NCBI GenBank assembly: GCA_012510495.1
Contig: JAAZHX010000247.1
Location: 1 to 46,422 of the forward strand
Direction: 5' to 3'
From: Smithella sp.
GTDB taxonomy: Bacteria > Desulfobacterota > Syntrophia > Syntrophales > Smithellaceae
DNA: 46,422 bases
Part shown: piece after piece, positions 24,353-32,494 of the stretch
Layout: every line of letters begins with the position of its first letter
How positions within the stretch are numbered: the first letter of the stretch is position 1
Made by a program: the position numbers and the translations under genes
The notes under the pieces: generated by a model
Database searches by the model: none
Seen by the model: the letters and a program-made list of their open reading frames with translations, nothing else
What the model was told of the DNA's origin: nothing

Positions 24353-25567
24353 TCAGTGTGCAGAAGGATGTTCGAGGACGATCTTAATCGCCCCTGCGGA
24401 GCCTTTGGAGAGAAAAGTCTTTACCGCGTCGCGCCAGCGGTCCATGGGAAACCGGTGGGTGATGAGACGGCTTACGGGCAGGCGCTTTTCGGCGATCAGT
24501 TGCGCGGCAATGTCGAAGGAGGAGGCGCCGGATGCTTCCCGAAGAATGTGGCAGTTGGTCCCTGTGAGATGCAGTTCCTGATGCCACATCGGCGAGTAAT
24601 CGATTTTCCCGGGTTTGAAGTTGACACCCACAATCACGACCGTGCCCCGGCTTTTCGTCCATCGGAGCGCGTTGTTCAGGCTGGCGTCATTACCGATGGA
24701 ATCGTAAATTACATCATACCCGCCCAGGAGGATTTGGTTGCCGAAATACCCCTCGAAATATTTCGCGTCGGTGAGTTGTGCGATGCGCCGGTAGGGATCC
24801 TGCCGTCCCGTGATGACCTCGTCCGCGCCCAGCGCGCGGGCCATTTCGGTCTGGAAGGGATACCGCGCCAGGGCGGTCACCTCGGCGTCTTTGACCATGG
24901 CTTTTGCCGCCGCGATGATTAAGAGTCCGATGGTGCCGCACCCGACGACCAGCACGCGGTTTCCCGCCGCGGGCGGATGCTTCAGGACCGCATGCACGGC
25001 GACGGCCATCGGTTCCAGCATGAGGGCCTCGTCATTCGTCAGATTGTCGGGAATCTTGAAGGGCTGCGTTTTGTGCATGACCATCCGCGGGGAAAACCCG
25101 CATCCCGCGTCCGCCGCGGCCAGCTCCCGGGCTCCCAGGTTCTGGCAGAGCATGTATTCTCCCCGGGCGCACTGCGGGCACATCGGGTCCAGCTCCATCT
25201 GAAAACAGGAAGGCCAGTCGATCCGGAGGCAAACCCGGTCGCCCTTCTTGAATCCGTCAACTTCATTTCCGGTTTCCATCACTTCTCCGAGAAGTTCATG
25301 ACCCAGGTATTTCCGGGCAATGCCCGGGGTCGCCGCGGGGAAGCACTTCGGGTCCATTTCCATGAACATGAGATGGATGTCGGAGCCGCAAAGCCCGCAA
25401 GCCAGGTTCTTCACCTTGAGCCAGCGGGGGTTGGGAATTTCCGGTTCCGGCACCTCGGCGTAGTGCGTCGGTGAAAAGGGCAGAAGCGCCGCCTGCCGGT
25501 ACAGCAGGGAAGCTGCCTGAACCAAAACAATCCGCGGAAGACTGTTGTCGAAGTAAAGAGCCTTCAT
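24353..25567 (-). CDS. Zinc-dependent medium-chain alcohol dehydrogenase
   Basis: From ATG 25567 the product is 404 residues. The catalytic zinc site is indicated by CGLCGSDIH and GHELLGEV, the structural zinc site by CPQCARGEYMLC, and the Rossmann fold by VLVVGCGTIGLLII. The insertion between residues 70 and 90 (MEMDPKCFPAATPGIARKYL) makes it longer than typical threonine/sorbitol dehydrogenases. It oxidises a secondary or primary alcohol with NAD(P); which one is not clear. An upstream start (25633) is possible but AAAGGATG precedes ATG 25567. The gene stands alone. Confidence 0.85.
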   Translation of the reverse strand: MKALYFDNSLPRIVLVQAASLLYRQAALLPFSPTHYAEVPEPEIPNPRWLKVKNLACGLCGSDIHLMFMEMDPKCFPAATPGIARKYLGHELLGEVMETGNEVDGFKKGDRVCLRIDWPSCFQMELDPMCPQCARGEYMLCQNLGARELAAADAGCGFSPRMVMHKTQPFKIPDNLTNDEALMLEPMAVAVHAVLKHPPAAGNRVLVVGCGTIGLLIIAAAKAMVKDAEVTALARYPFQTEMARALGADEVITGRQDPYRRIAQLTDAKYFEGYFGNQILLGGYDVIYDSIGNDASLNNALRWTKSRGTVVIVGVNFKPGKIDYSPMWHQELHLTGTNCHILREASGASSFDIAAQLIAEKRLPVSRLITHRFPMDRWRDAVKTFLSKGSAGAIKIVLEHPSAH

Positions 25568-25823
25568 GTTTGCTTCATCCTTTCCGGTGTCTGATGATCG
25601 GTGAGGGCAGACTACAGGAAACCGGTTATGCATGTCAAGGGAATCATGACCGGCGTCAGACCCGCCTGGAATGGCTCGTTTGAAAGGGGAAAAGCCCTTT
25701 CGTTTTCAAGCGGGCTCTCCGGCGGGAAGCGGAAAAAATTCTTGAAAAACGATTACAGACATGATTAACAATCCCATAATTGCATTGCATTCATTGAGAT
25801 ATTTGTGCAGTCTGCTTCCCGTC

Positions 25824-25879
25824 ATTCCCGCGAATACCCTAACAACCTAAAGGTTACGCGAGGGCACAAGTGCGGGAAT
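25824..25879. repeat. Nested-hairpin intergenic repeat, copy 1
   Basis: Outer arms ATTCCCGC (25824-25831) and GCGGGAAT (25872-25879) enclose a middle CCCT/AGGG pair (25837-25840, 25861-25864) and an inner AACCT-AA-AGGTT (25844-25855). On the minus strand it reads CTTGTG, then CCTTTAGGTT, the same order as copies at 34820 and 40219. The rest of 25568-25990 has a weak GAAAGGG/CCCTTTC hairpin (25682-25701) and no gene. Confidence 0.55.
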
Positions 25880-25990
25880 CCGGAGAAGATACGGAATTCC
25901 GGCTTTCGCCGAAAAAACCAGGGTAATGCACGGATGAGGTTGTGTGAAGCTTGCTCATTTTGTTCTTCACTATTTCATGCAGGGGGTCTT

Positions 25991-26527
25991 ATGAAATCGA
26001 TGGCGCGGGCGGTTTTCCTGATGTGGACGGTGATCTTTCTCATTGCGGGCTGCGGGATGAGAAATCAGCCGGACTGGGTCGTGTATCATACGGACGACGA
26101 CGGGATCTATTTGTATGACCGGACGAGCATCGAGAAGAACGAAAAACAGGCTATCGTGAAAGTATGGAGTGGGGCGCTGCTGAGTGACGGGTATCGAAAA
26201 AACAGGATTGGGCCGAAAGTCCAAGACGGGACACTGCCCGGAGAAATGGCGGCATTGTCCATTGTCAGGAATCTCGAGACGATGGACTGCGCCAATAAAA
26301 AATATAAAATTTCCATCGTCGTCTTATACGATTCAGACGGGAAAATATTGCTTTCCGGCTACGATGAGGGTCATCCGGAATGGAAGCACATCCTGTCGTT
26401 GCTGCTTCAGGAAAAGGACGCAGCCGTCATGCGCACACGATATAAAACGGACGCCTCCTCCGGATGGAGAGATATCGTTCCCGGCTCGCACGGCGATTTA
26501 TTACGACAAGCGGTCTGCGAATCATGA
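25991..26527 (+). CDS. Lipoprotein, surface-adhesin E-like
   Basis: The 178-residue protein from ATG 25991 (AGGGGG upstream) has a lipoprotein signal: basic start MKSMAR, hydrophobic core VFLMWTVIFLIAGC with the acylated Cys at about residue 21. The mature part, PDWVVYHTDDDGIYLYDRTS, VKVWSGA, NLETMDCANKKYKI and VLYDSDGK, resembles the small surface-adhesin E-like domain found in many Gram-negative lipoproteins. It would be anchored to the outer or inner membrane facing the periplasm. Role unknown; it precedes a promoter and two unknown genes and may not be linked to them. Confidence 0.7.
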   Translation: MKSMARAVFLMWTVIFLIAGCGMRNQPDWVVYHTDDDGIYLYDRTSIEKNEKQAIVKVWSGALLSDGYRKNRIGPKVQDGTLPGEMAALSIVRNLETMDCANKKYKISIVVLYDSDGKILLSGYDEGHPEWKHILSLLLQEKDAAVMRTRYKTDASSGWRDIVPGSHGDLLRQAVCES

Positions 26528-26603
26528 CACGGATATTTCCTTCTTGCCGCCGCGGTTCCGCTCGGCACATTTTATTTGATGCAATTCGCTCGCGAATGAA
26601 CAC

Positions 26604-26631
26604 TTGAACTAAAAAAAAAATAATTTATAAT
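26604..26631 (+). promoter_or_regulatory. Strong candidate promoter of the acidic-protein pair
   Basis: TTGAAC (26604-26609) and TATAAT (26626-26631) are 16 bp apart in a poly-A-rich spacer. The perfect -10 overlaps the first ATG of the following frame, which supports translation from ATG 26690 rather than 26630. Confidence 0.65.
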
Positions 26632-26689
26632 GCTTGGGCATTCCGGAGCAAAAGAGCGTCAAGGATCTCTGGAATGCAGGAGTGATCCC

Positions 26690-27757
26690 ATGGCCGGTCG
26701 TGATGAATCATCATTTCTTGAGGCGGTGGAAAGCCGTTTGGACAGTATTTTCGGGGCGAATTCAAAACCAGCCAGACCCACGGACCCCGCCGGAGACGAC
26801 ATCGCGGATGAAATCGCCGCCGGCGTCAACGACGTCCTGCGGGCAAATCCCGTTCTTCCGGAAACCGGTCAAGGCCCGTCCGGTCCGGCTGCGGTTCAGG
26901 ATCAGTCCGCTTACCTTTCGGAAATCGACAAGCGCTTTACGGCGATCTTCGGCGACACGGACAAGCAAAACCGGCTTGCTGAAGATGGGACGGAACCGGA
27001 TGATCTGAAAGGCCTGATTGTCCGCGTTGGCCGGGAGGCAGTCCCCAATGAAAAAAATATTTCAGAGGACCTCACGCTGTTTTCGCCATCTCCGCCGGAC
27101 TTCCCTTTGAAGAATCTGCAAGGTATCGTTTTCTCCATGGAAGCCCGGATGAGCGATGCCGCTCTGGAGCGGCTGGACAATGAAGTCCACAGGCTGGAAC
27201 GGCTCTACAAAGACGATCCTATTGTCCTGGGATTATTGCGTATTTTGCGTTTTGCGGAAAGATACATCCGGGTCACAGACAACCGGTCCGGCCGGGATGC
27301 TCTGGACCTGCTTTTTTCTGTTTACGGCCGTCTGGAATTGATCACGGACGGGGAAGAAATGACCCGGGAAACCAGGCGCCACTTTTTAAAGGAAAGCATT
27401 GAACAGTATCGTTCGTGGGTGGAAAGAGCTGATCTGGAGAAGCGAGTCGATCCCGATGTCCCTGCAGGTATAATGGAAGAAGACCCAGCCCGGGGCATGG
27501 AAGCGGCCGACGGCAGGCAGCGCAGAGACGCCTTGATGGAAGACGCGTCTTTTGCCCGCGTCCGGGTGGTGGAGGAGCAAAAGCCGTCCGGGGCAGACGG
27601 AAAAGACGCCGAAGGCCTGGCGGCGACGGAAGATGCGCCGCCGAATGAAGCCATTGCCCGGGAGCTCGCGGAGCTGAAGAAAACATTCCAGGATGAGATC
27701 GCCGTTCTGAAAGAGGAAATTCGTCTTTTGAAGGAAAAAAGCAATACAGCCATTTAG
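26690..27757 (+). CDS. Acidic coiled-coil protein of unknown function with a duplicated motif
   Basis: From ATG 26690 (AGGAG seven bases upstream) the product is 355 residues, acidic and without membrane segments. I do not recognise it. Two copies of a roughly 15-residue unit occur near the N-terminus: FLEAVESRLDSIFGAN (about 9-24) and YLSEIDKRFTAIFGDT (about 77-92). The central part (about 130-250) is helical and hydrophobic-patterned, with LERLDNEVHRLERLYKDDPI and FAERYIRVTDNRSGRDALD. The C-terminal 35 residues form a coiled coil (LAELKKTFQDEIAVLKEEIR, then LLKEKS). It is followed, 160 bp later, by another acidic protein with a C-terminal membrane helix, a possible partner. Confidence 0.65.
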   Translation: MAGRDESSFLEAVESRLDSIFGANSKPARPTDPAGDDIADEIAAGVNDVLRANPVLPETGQGPSGPAAVQDQSAYLSEIDKRFTAIFGDTDKQNRLAEDGTEPDDLKGLIVRVGREAVPNEKNISEDLTLFSPSPPDFPLKNLQGIVFSMEARMSDAALERLDNEVHRLERLYKDDPIVLGLLRILRFAERYIRVTDNRSGRDALDLLFSVYGRLELITDGEEMTRETRRHFLKESIEQYRSWVERADLEKRVDPDVPAGIMEEDPARGMEAADGRQRRDALMEDASFARVRVVEEQKPSGADGKDAEGLAATEDAPPNEAIARELAELKKTFQDEIAVLKEEIRLLKEKSNTAI

Positions 27758-27917
27758 ACAGGAATGTTGCGGATCCGGCTTGAAGTTCAGCCTGGCAGGC
27801 TGCGGACGTTTTCCAATTCGCAGGGAAGAAAAACAGGATGAGGATGCCGCCCGCGCCGCCGCAATGAGCGGGAAGTGCGCCCGCTTGTTGGACGCAGGGA
27901 ATGGAAGAGGATGTGAG

Positions 27918-28502
27918 ATGCCCGGTAAAACGGAGGAGATCGATTTAAAGCGCGAGAAGCGGGAGCTGGATGAGTTTTTGTCCGCCATTGTCGAAGATGA
28001 GGCGGCGCTCTCCGAGGAAAATGTTTTTACATCCGGCGATGTTTCCGTTTTCTCTCCGAAAGACCAATTTGCGACGGCGTCGGACGAAGTGACCGCGGCG
28101 CCGATTGCTGAAACGGACAGGATCAAATCACCTGAAAAACCGGCGGAGGATTTGGATCCGGCGTCTTCCGGAGACGCGCTTTTCGAACTGGAAGAACCGG
28201 CCGCAACCGCGCTGCCCGAAGAGGAGGAAATTTCGGTTCCGCTGGACAGCATTGAAACGATGGCGCGGTTTGACGAACCGAAGGAATTTGCCGGACGAAC
28301 GGCTTTGACGGAAAAGCGCCGGACCTCCGGGTCTGATGCCTCGTCAAAAAAGGAAAGCAACGGGATCCTCCATTGGATAGGAATGACGGCCGCCTTTGTA
28401 GTGGTCATGACCCTGGCGCTTCTTGCCGGATATTTCTGGGTTTACCCGGAGCGGGGCGTTCAAGCCATCGATCTGGTTAAATCTATCCTTATGGGTTTAT
28501 AA
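27918..28502 (+). CDS. Acidic protein of unknown function with C-terminal membrane helix
   Basis: ATG 27918 (AGAGG seven bases before) gives a 194-residue product. Residues 1-145 are hydrophilic, rich in Glu, Asp, Ala and Pro and probably disordered. Residues about 152-173 form one membrane segment (GMTAAFVVVMTLALLAGYFW), followed by a short tail YPERGVQAIDLVKSILMGL. This is a tail-anchor-like layout, with the acidic domain probably in the cytoplasm. No known domain is seen. Start codons upstream in the frame are poorly placed. It follows the acidic coiled-coil gene in the same direction and is probably in the same transcript. Confidence 0.6.
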   Translation: MPGKTEEIDLKREKRELDEFLSAIVEDEAALSEENVFTSGDVSVFSPKDQFATASDEVTAAPIAETDRIKSPEKPAEDLDPASSGDALFELEEPAATALPEEEEISVPLDSIETMARFDEPKEFAGRTALTEKRRTSGSDASSKKESNGILHWIGMTAAFVVVMTLALLAGYFWVYPERGVQAIDLVKSILMGL

Positions 28503-28508
28503 ACCGAC

Positions 28509-28575
28509 CGGTGTCCCGCGCTCAAAATACTTTGCCGAAAAAGCTCTCCCGGCGCGCCTGCCGGGACGGACACCG
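28509..28575. terminator. Large nested inverted repeat between convergent genes
   Basis: CGGTGTCC (28509-28516) pairs with GGACACCG (28568-28575), and an inner CCCGGC (28548-28553) pairs with GCCGGG (28560-28565). It sits exactly between the stop codons of two convergent genes and could serve as a bidirectional transcription block, though no long T-runs flank it. Confidence 0.35.
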
Positions 28576-28599
28576 TTTGCCGCAACGGCCGGGGCGCGG

Positions 28600-29502
28600 T
28601 CAGGCCCTGGCTTCCTGAAGCAAAGAGGCAATCTGAGAATCTTTTTCTTTCCACAAGCCCTGCACCCACTGCTGAAACAGCGCCTGGAAGTCCTTGTCCG
28701 ACTCGTAGTCCATGTGCAAAAACGCTGCGGGGATTTTCGAAGAGGAGATCCGGACGACGACCCTGCGCACTTTGCCGCACAAAAATTCCCAGAACGTCGG
28801 AATGCCGTCCGGATAAACGATGGTGATGTTCAGCAGAGAATGAAATTTGTCCCCCAGAACGTTCAGGGCGAGAGCGATGCCGCCCGCTTTGGGTTTCAGC
28901 AGATAGCGGTAAGGTCTTTTCTGGTGTTCATGCTTTTGCGCGGTGAACCGGGTTCCCTCCAGAAAGTTCATCACGCTGGTCGGAATCCGCGAAAACTTTT
29001 CACAGGCTTTCCTGGTGGTTTCAAAGTCCTTTCCTTTTTGCTCCGGATGTCTTTTCAGATAGTCGGCACGATGACGGCGCAGAAAAGGAAAATCCAGCGC
29101 CCACCAGGCCAGACCCATAAAGGGCACCCAGATCAATTCGCGCTTGAGGAAAAATTTCATGAGCGGGATGCGCCGGTTCAGCAGTTTCTGCAGGACAAAA
29201 ATATCCGCCCAGGACTGGTGATTGCTGACCACCAGATACCAGTCCCGGTAATTCAGGTTATCGAGCCCCTGCACATCCCAGACGGTCTTCTGGGTCAATT
29301 GCATCCATGCAGTGTTTCCGGAGATCCAATTTTCTGCGATCCACAATAAAATTTTATCAAACTGTTTGGTCAGCGGCCGAATCGGCAGGATGAATTTCAG
29401 AAAAGAAAATACAAATAGAATGAATATCCAAAACAGGATATTCAATGACAACAAAAGCATGGTGATGGCACCCACCAGCCATTTCGGCAGAAAATTCAAC
29501 AT
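28600..29502 (-). CDS. PlsC-like acyltransferase (YihG-type)
   Basis: The 300-residue protein from ATG 29502 (GGAAGGGAG upstream) begins with a hydrophobic segment and contains the glycerolipid acyltransferase blocks: NHQSWADIF (HX4D), then FFLKRELIWVPFMGLAWWAL, FLEGTRFT (EGTR) and a later ITIVYPDG. It transfers fatty acyl groups from acyl-CoA or acyl-ACP to a lysophospholipid at the inner membrane; YihG and related proteins act on lysophosphatidate or lysophosphatidylglycerol. An upstream start at 29541 in the same frame would add 13 residues but lacks a comparable ribosome-binding site. Confidence 0.85.
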   Translation of the reverse strand: MLNFLPKWLVGAITMLLLSLNILFWIFILFVFSFLKFILPIRPLTKQFDKILLWIAENWISGNTAWMQLTQKTVWDVQGLDNLNYRDWYLVVSNHQSWADIFVLQKLLNRRIPLMKFFLKRELIWVPFMGLAWWALDFPFLRRHRADYLKRHPEQKGKDFETTRKACEKFSRIPTSVMNFLEGTRFTAQKHEHQKRPYRYLLKPKAGGIALALNVLGDKFHSLLNITIVYPDGIPTFWEFLCGKVRRVVVRISSSKIPAAFLHMDYESDKDFQALFQQWVQGLWKEKDSQIASLLQEARA

Positions 29503-29613
29503 GGATAACTCCCTTCCTTTTGCGATGGGCGCCTTTAACACGCGTTGGCGGATTGGTCAAAGAATAACACGCTTTAAGTGGAATTATTTTTTGCTCTGTT
29601 GTAGAAAGAACCG

Positions 29614-29961
29614 GTGATGAAGCCGAAAGATCAACAAAAACGCGACGGATGGGCGGTGTATCTTATTTGCTGTTCGGACGGCAGCTTTTATACCGGCGCG
29701 ACAAATTGCATCGAAAGAAGGCTGAGGGAGCACAACAGCGGCAAGGCATCCAAATATACCCGCGCCCGGAGACCGGTGACGCTTCTGGCGGTGAGCGGCC
29801 CCATGAGCAGGAGTGAGGCGCTCAGCCTGGAGCGAAAAATAAAAAACTTGCCGAGAACAAAAAAAATAACGGTCCTCACGACGGAAGGGTATTCAACCTT
29901 TCAGAAGTGTGCTAAGCAAAAAACAGCTTTCATCGTGCGGAAAAAGGAGAGGACGGCGTGA
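29614..29961 (+). CDS. GIY-YIG nuclease-fold protein (UPF0213/YhbQ-like)
   Basis: The 115-residue protein has a compact GIY-YIG domain: WAVYLICCSDGSFYTGAT (the VYL and YTG strands), CIERRLREHNSG with the catalytic Arg and an ALSLERKIKNL helix with the metal-binding Glu. YhbQ-like members are stand-alone single-domain proteins, some of which nick DNA. The C-terminus extends about 20 basic residues past the domain. The start is GTG 29614 or ATG 29617. Its stop overlaps the GTG of the HlyD-like gene by four bases, so it is translationally coupled to the exporter operon, an unusual partnership. Confidence 0.82.
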   Translation: MMKPKDQQKRDGWAVYLICCSDGSFYTGATNCIERRLREHNSGKASKYTRARRPVTLLAVSGPMSRSEALSLERKIKNLPRTKKITVLTTEGYSTFQKCAKQKTAFIVRKKERTA

Positions 29962-30971
29962 AAAAGAAAATTATCATTCTGGCGTTTGCGTTGCTTTTTA
30001 TCGGCGCGGGATTGTTGGTGTATATCGGGCAGCAGCACAGGGCGTCCGGGGAATTGTTTTATTCAGGCACCATTGAAACCACCCAGGCTAAGCTCTCCTT
30101 TCAGGCGCCGGGCCGGGTTTTGCAGGTTTATATTCAGGAAGGGCAGACCGTAAAAAAAGGCCAGGTGATTGCCGAACTCGACCGGGCGGAGTATGCATCC
30201 CGCTGCGAACAGGCCCGGGCCAATCTCGACCGCGCGCAAAAGGCGAAACAGCAGACGGAAACCGCTTTTGAAATCAGCAAGAAAACGCTGCCGGCCGAAG
30301 TCGCGCGCGCCCAGGCCGCCGTGAAAAGTGCCAGGGTCTCTCTGACGGATGCCGAAAAAAATTACCGGCGCTATGAGGATCTGTTCAGTAAAAGCGTGGT
30401 CACGGAACAGGAATACGACACACTGAAACTCCGCTATGACGTCGCCCTTGCGCGGCTCGCAGAGAGCGAATCCGTGCTGGCCCTGGCCCGCGGCAATCTT
30501 TCGCGCATTGACGCGGCCAGAGACGATATTGCCACCGCCGCCGCGCAGGTGGACGTTGCCCGGGCGGCGCTCTCCCAAACGGCCATTCAGCTGGAGTACA
30601 CAAGCCTGCGATCTCCGGTCGACGGCGTGGTCACCAGCCGGAATATCGAGCCGGGCGAAACGGTCAACATCGGGCGCGAAGTGATCACGATTGCCGATCT
30701 GAATCGCGTGGATCTGAAAATATATGTCGATGAGACGACGATCGGCCGGGTCAGACCCGGGCAGAAAGCGGATGTCATGGTCGACACGTTTCCGGGCAAA
30801 ACCTATCCGGGTGTCGTGTCGTTTGTTTCGCCGGAAGGCGAATTCACCCCCAAAATCATCCAGACGCAGAAAGAGAGGGTCAAGCTGGTCTATCTGGTGA
30901 AAGTTTCCATCCCCAATCCCAACCATGAACTCAAGGCAGGGATGCCGGCGGACGCCCGCCTGCGCCCGTGA
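29958..30971 (+). CDS. HlyD-family periplasmic adaptor of an ABC exporter (YbhG-like)
   Basis: A 337-residue membrane-fusion protein: one N-terminal membrane anchor (IIILAFALLFIGAGLLVYIG), a split biotinyl-lipoyl domain (LSFQAPGRVLQVYIQEGQTV and LRSPVDGVVTSRNIEPGETV), a long helical hairpin between them (about residues 80-205), and a beta-barrel (LKIYVDETTIGRVRPGQKAD). It bridges the inner-membrane exporter to the outer envelope. Start GTG 29958 overlaps the previous stop, with AAGGAGAGG upstream. Together with the four following genes it reproduces the order of the Escherichia coli ybhG-F-S-R drug exporter. Confidence 0.9.
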   Translation: MKKKIIILAFALLFIGAGLLVYIGQQHRASGELFYSGTIETTQAKLSFQAPGRVLQVYIQEGQTVKKGQVIAELDRAEYASRCEQARANLDRAQKAKQQTETAFEISKKTLPAEVARAQAAVKSARVSLTDAEKNYRRYEDLFSKSVVTEQEYDTLKLRYDVALARLAESESVLALARGNLSRIDAARDDIATAAAQVDVARAALSQTAIQLEYTSLRSPVDGVVTSRNIEPGETVNIGREVITIADLNRVDLKIYVDETTIGRVRPGQKADVMVDTFPGKTYPGVVSFVSPEGEFTPKIIQTQKERVKLVYLVKVSIPNPNHELKAGMPADARLRP

Positions 30972-30984
30972 CGGGAGGAGCGCA

Positions 30985-31758
30985 ATGGCCGATCTGTCTT
31001 TGAACCGTTCGCCTCTGCTGGAGGTGAGAAATCTTTCCCTCGATTTCCAGCAGGTCCGGGCGGTCCGGAATGTATCCTTCTCGGCGTGGCAGCAAAGCAT
31101 TTTCGGACTGGTCGGCTCCGACGGCGCCGGCAAATCCAGCGTGCTGCGAATGATCGCCGGCATGGTCCGGCCCTCCTCCGGCGCTATGGATATCAACGGA
31201 CAAGACGCGGCCGAAAGAAGGCGTGAACTCAAGCATTTCATCGGCTATATGCCCCAGCGCTTCGGTCTGTATCCGGATTTGACCGTCGAAGAAAACATGG
31301 ATTTCTTCATGGACGTTTTCAGCGTCCCGCGCGCTCAAAGGGAAAAGCGCAAGGAAAAGTATCTGGGATTTTCCAACCTGCTGCCGTTTATGGATCGCCT
31401 GGCCGGCAATCTTTCCGGCGGGATGAAGCAGAAACTGGGTCTGGCCTGCGTACTCGCCCATGAGCCGTCTCTGCTGATTCTGGATGAGCCGACCAACGGT
31501 GTGGATCCGGTTTCCCGCCGCGAATTCTGGGACATTCTGCAGAGCATGAAAGAGGCGGGGATGACGCTTTTGATCTCCACCGCCTACCTGGACGAAGGCG
31601 AGAAGTGCGACTGGCTGGCCCTGATGCACGCGGGCGTCATTCTGGAGCAGGATGCCCCCGGCGTCCTGCGGGGAAGCTACCCGTCGCTGGAGGAGGCCAT
31701 TGTCGCGCGTCTTCGGGAAGCGGACGAGGAGATTGCACATGACACCTTTGCCCTCTGA
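30985..31758 (+). CDS. ABC exporter ATPase, first (YbhF N-terminal half-like)
   Basis: The 257-residue nucleotide-binding protein from ATG 30985 (GGGAGGAG upstream) has Walker A GSDGAGKSS at 44-52, signature LSGGMKQKL at 143-151 and Walker B LLILDEPTNGVD. All catalytic motifs are intact. In Escherichia coli YbhF the corresponding domain is fused to a second ATPase; here the two are separate genes overlapping by 20 bp. It couples ATP hydrolysis to the ABC-2 type permeases encoded downstream. Confidence 0.92.
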   Translation: MADLSLNRSPLLEVRNLSLDFQQVRAVRNVSFSAWQQSIFGLVGSDGAGKSSVLRMIAGMVRPSSGAMDINGQDAAERRRELKHFIGYMPQRFGLYPDLTVEENMDFFMDVFSVPRAQREKRKEKYLGFSNLLPFMDRLAGNLSGGMKQKLGLACVLAHEPSLLILDEPTNGVDPVSRREFWDILQSMKEAGMTLLISTAYLDEGEKCDWLALMHAGVILEQDAPGVLRGSYPSLEEAIVARLREADEEIAHDTFAL

Positions 31759-32494
31759 TGCCATTGCGGTTTCCCGGCTGGAAAAAAGATTCGGCGATTT
31801 TGTCGCCGTCGATCACATCACCTTCCGGGTGAGAAAAGGCGAAATCTTCGGTTTTCTCGGCGCGAACGGCTCCGGAAAATCCACCACCATCCGCATGCTG
31901 TGCGGCATCATCACGCCGACAGCGGGCGAAGGCGTCGTGGCGGGTTTTGACATCCTGCGCGAGCCGGAAAACATCAAACGGTCCATCGGCTACATGTCCC
32001 AGAAATTTTCCCTGTATGAAGACCTGACGCCCTACGAGAACGTGCGGTTTTATCTCGGGGTGTACAGCGTTCCCCGGGATCAATGGGCGGAGCGGATAGA
32101 TTGGATCCTGAACATGACGCGCCTGCAGGACGTTCGCAATCGCCTGACGCGCGAACTGCCGCCGGGATGGCGCCAACGGCTGGCCCTGGGATGCGCGCTT
32201 TTGCACCGGCCACAAATTCTGTTTCTCGATGAGCCGACGTCGGGCGTCGATCCGATCACCCGCGGGCATTTCTGGAATTTCATCCGGCAGCTTGCCGCCC
32301 GGGGCGTGACGGTTTTTGTGACCACCCATTACATGGATGAAGCGAGTTTCTGCGAGCGGATCGTGATGCTCAACGCCGGCCGCATTGTGGCGGAGGGATC
32401 TCCCGCGGAAATTATCGCGGCGACCTGCCCGGAGTTGGCCGGCGCAGACTTGGACGACGCGTTTATCCGGCTGATGAAGAGGACACAGGCGTGA
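31739..32494 (+). CDS. ABC exporter ATPase, second, with divergent signature motif
   Basis: The 251-residue protein begins at ATG 31739, inside the end of the previous gene, with GAGGAG upstream. Walker A is GANGSGKST at 41-49 and Walker B LFLDEPTSGVD, but the signature is LPPGWRQRL (140-148) in place of LSGGxxQRL. The same kind of change is known in the second half of YbhF-type ATPases, so it is probably an asymmetric heterodimer in which one ATP site is altered. The stop overlaps the next GTG by four bases. Confidence 0.9.
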   Translation: MTPLPSDAIAVSRLEKRFGDFVAVDHITFRVRKGEIFGFLGANGSGKSTTIRMLCGIITPTAGEGVVAGFDILREPENIKRSIGYMSQKFSLYEDLTPYENVRFYLGVYSVPRDQWAERIDWILNMTRLQDVRNRLTRELPPGWRQRLALGCALLHRPQILFLDEPTSGVDPITRGHFWNFIRQLAARGVTVFVTTHYMDEASFCERIVMLNAGRIVAEGSPAEIIAATCPELAGADLDDAFIRLMKRTQA

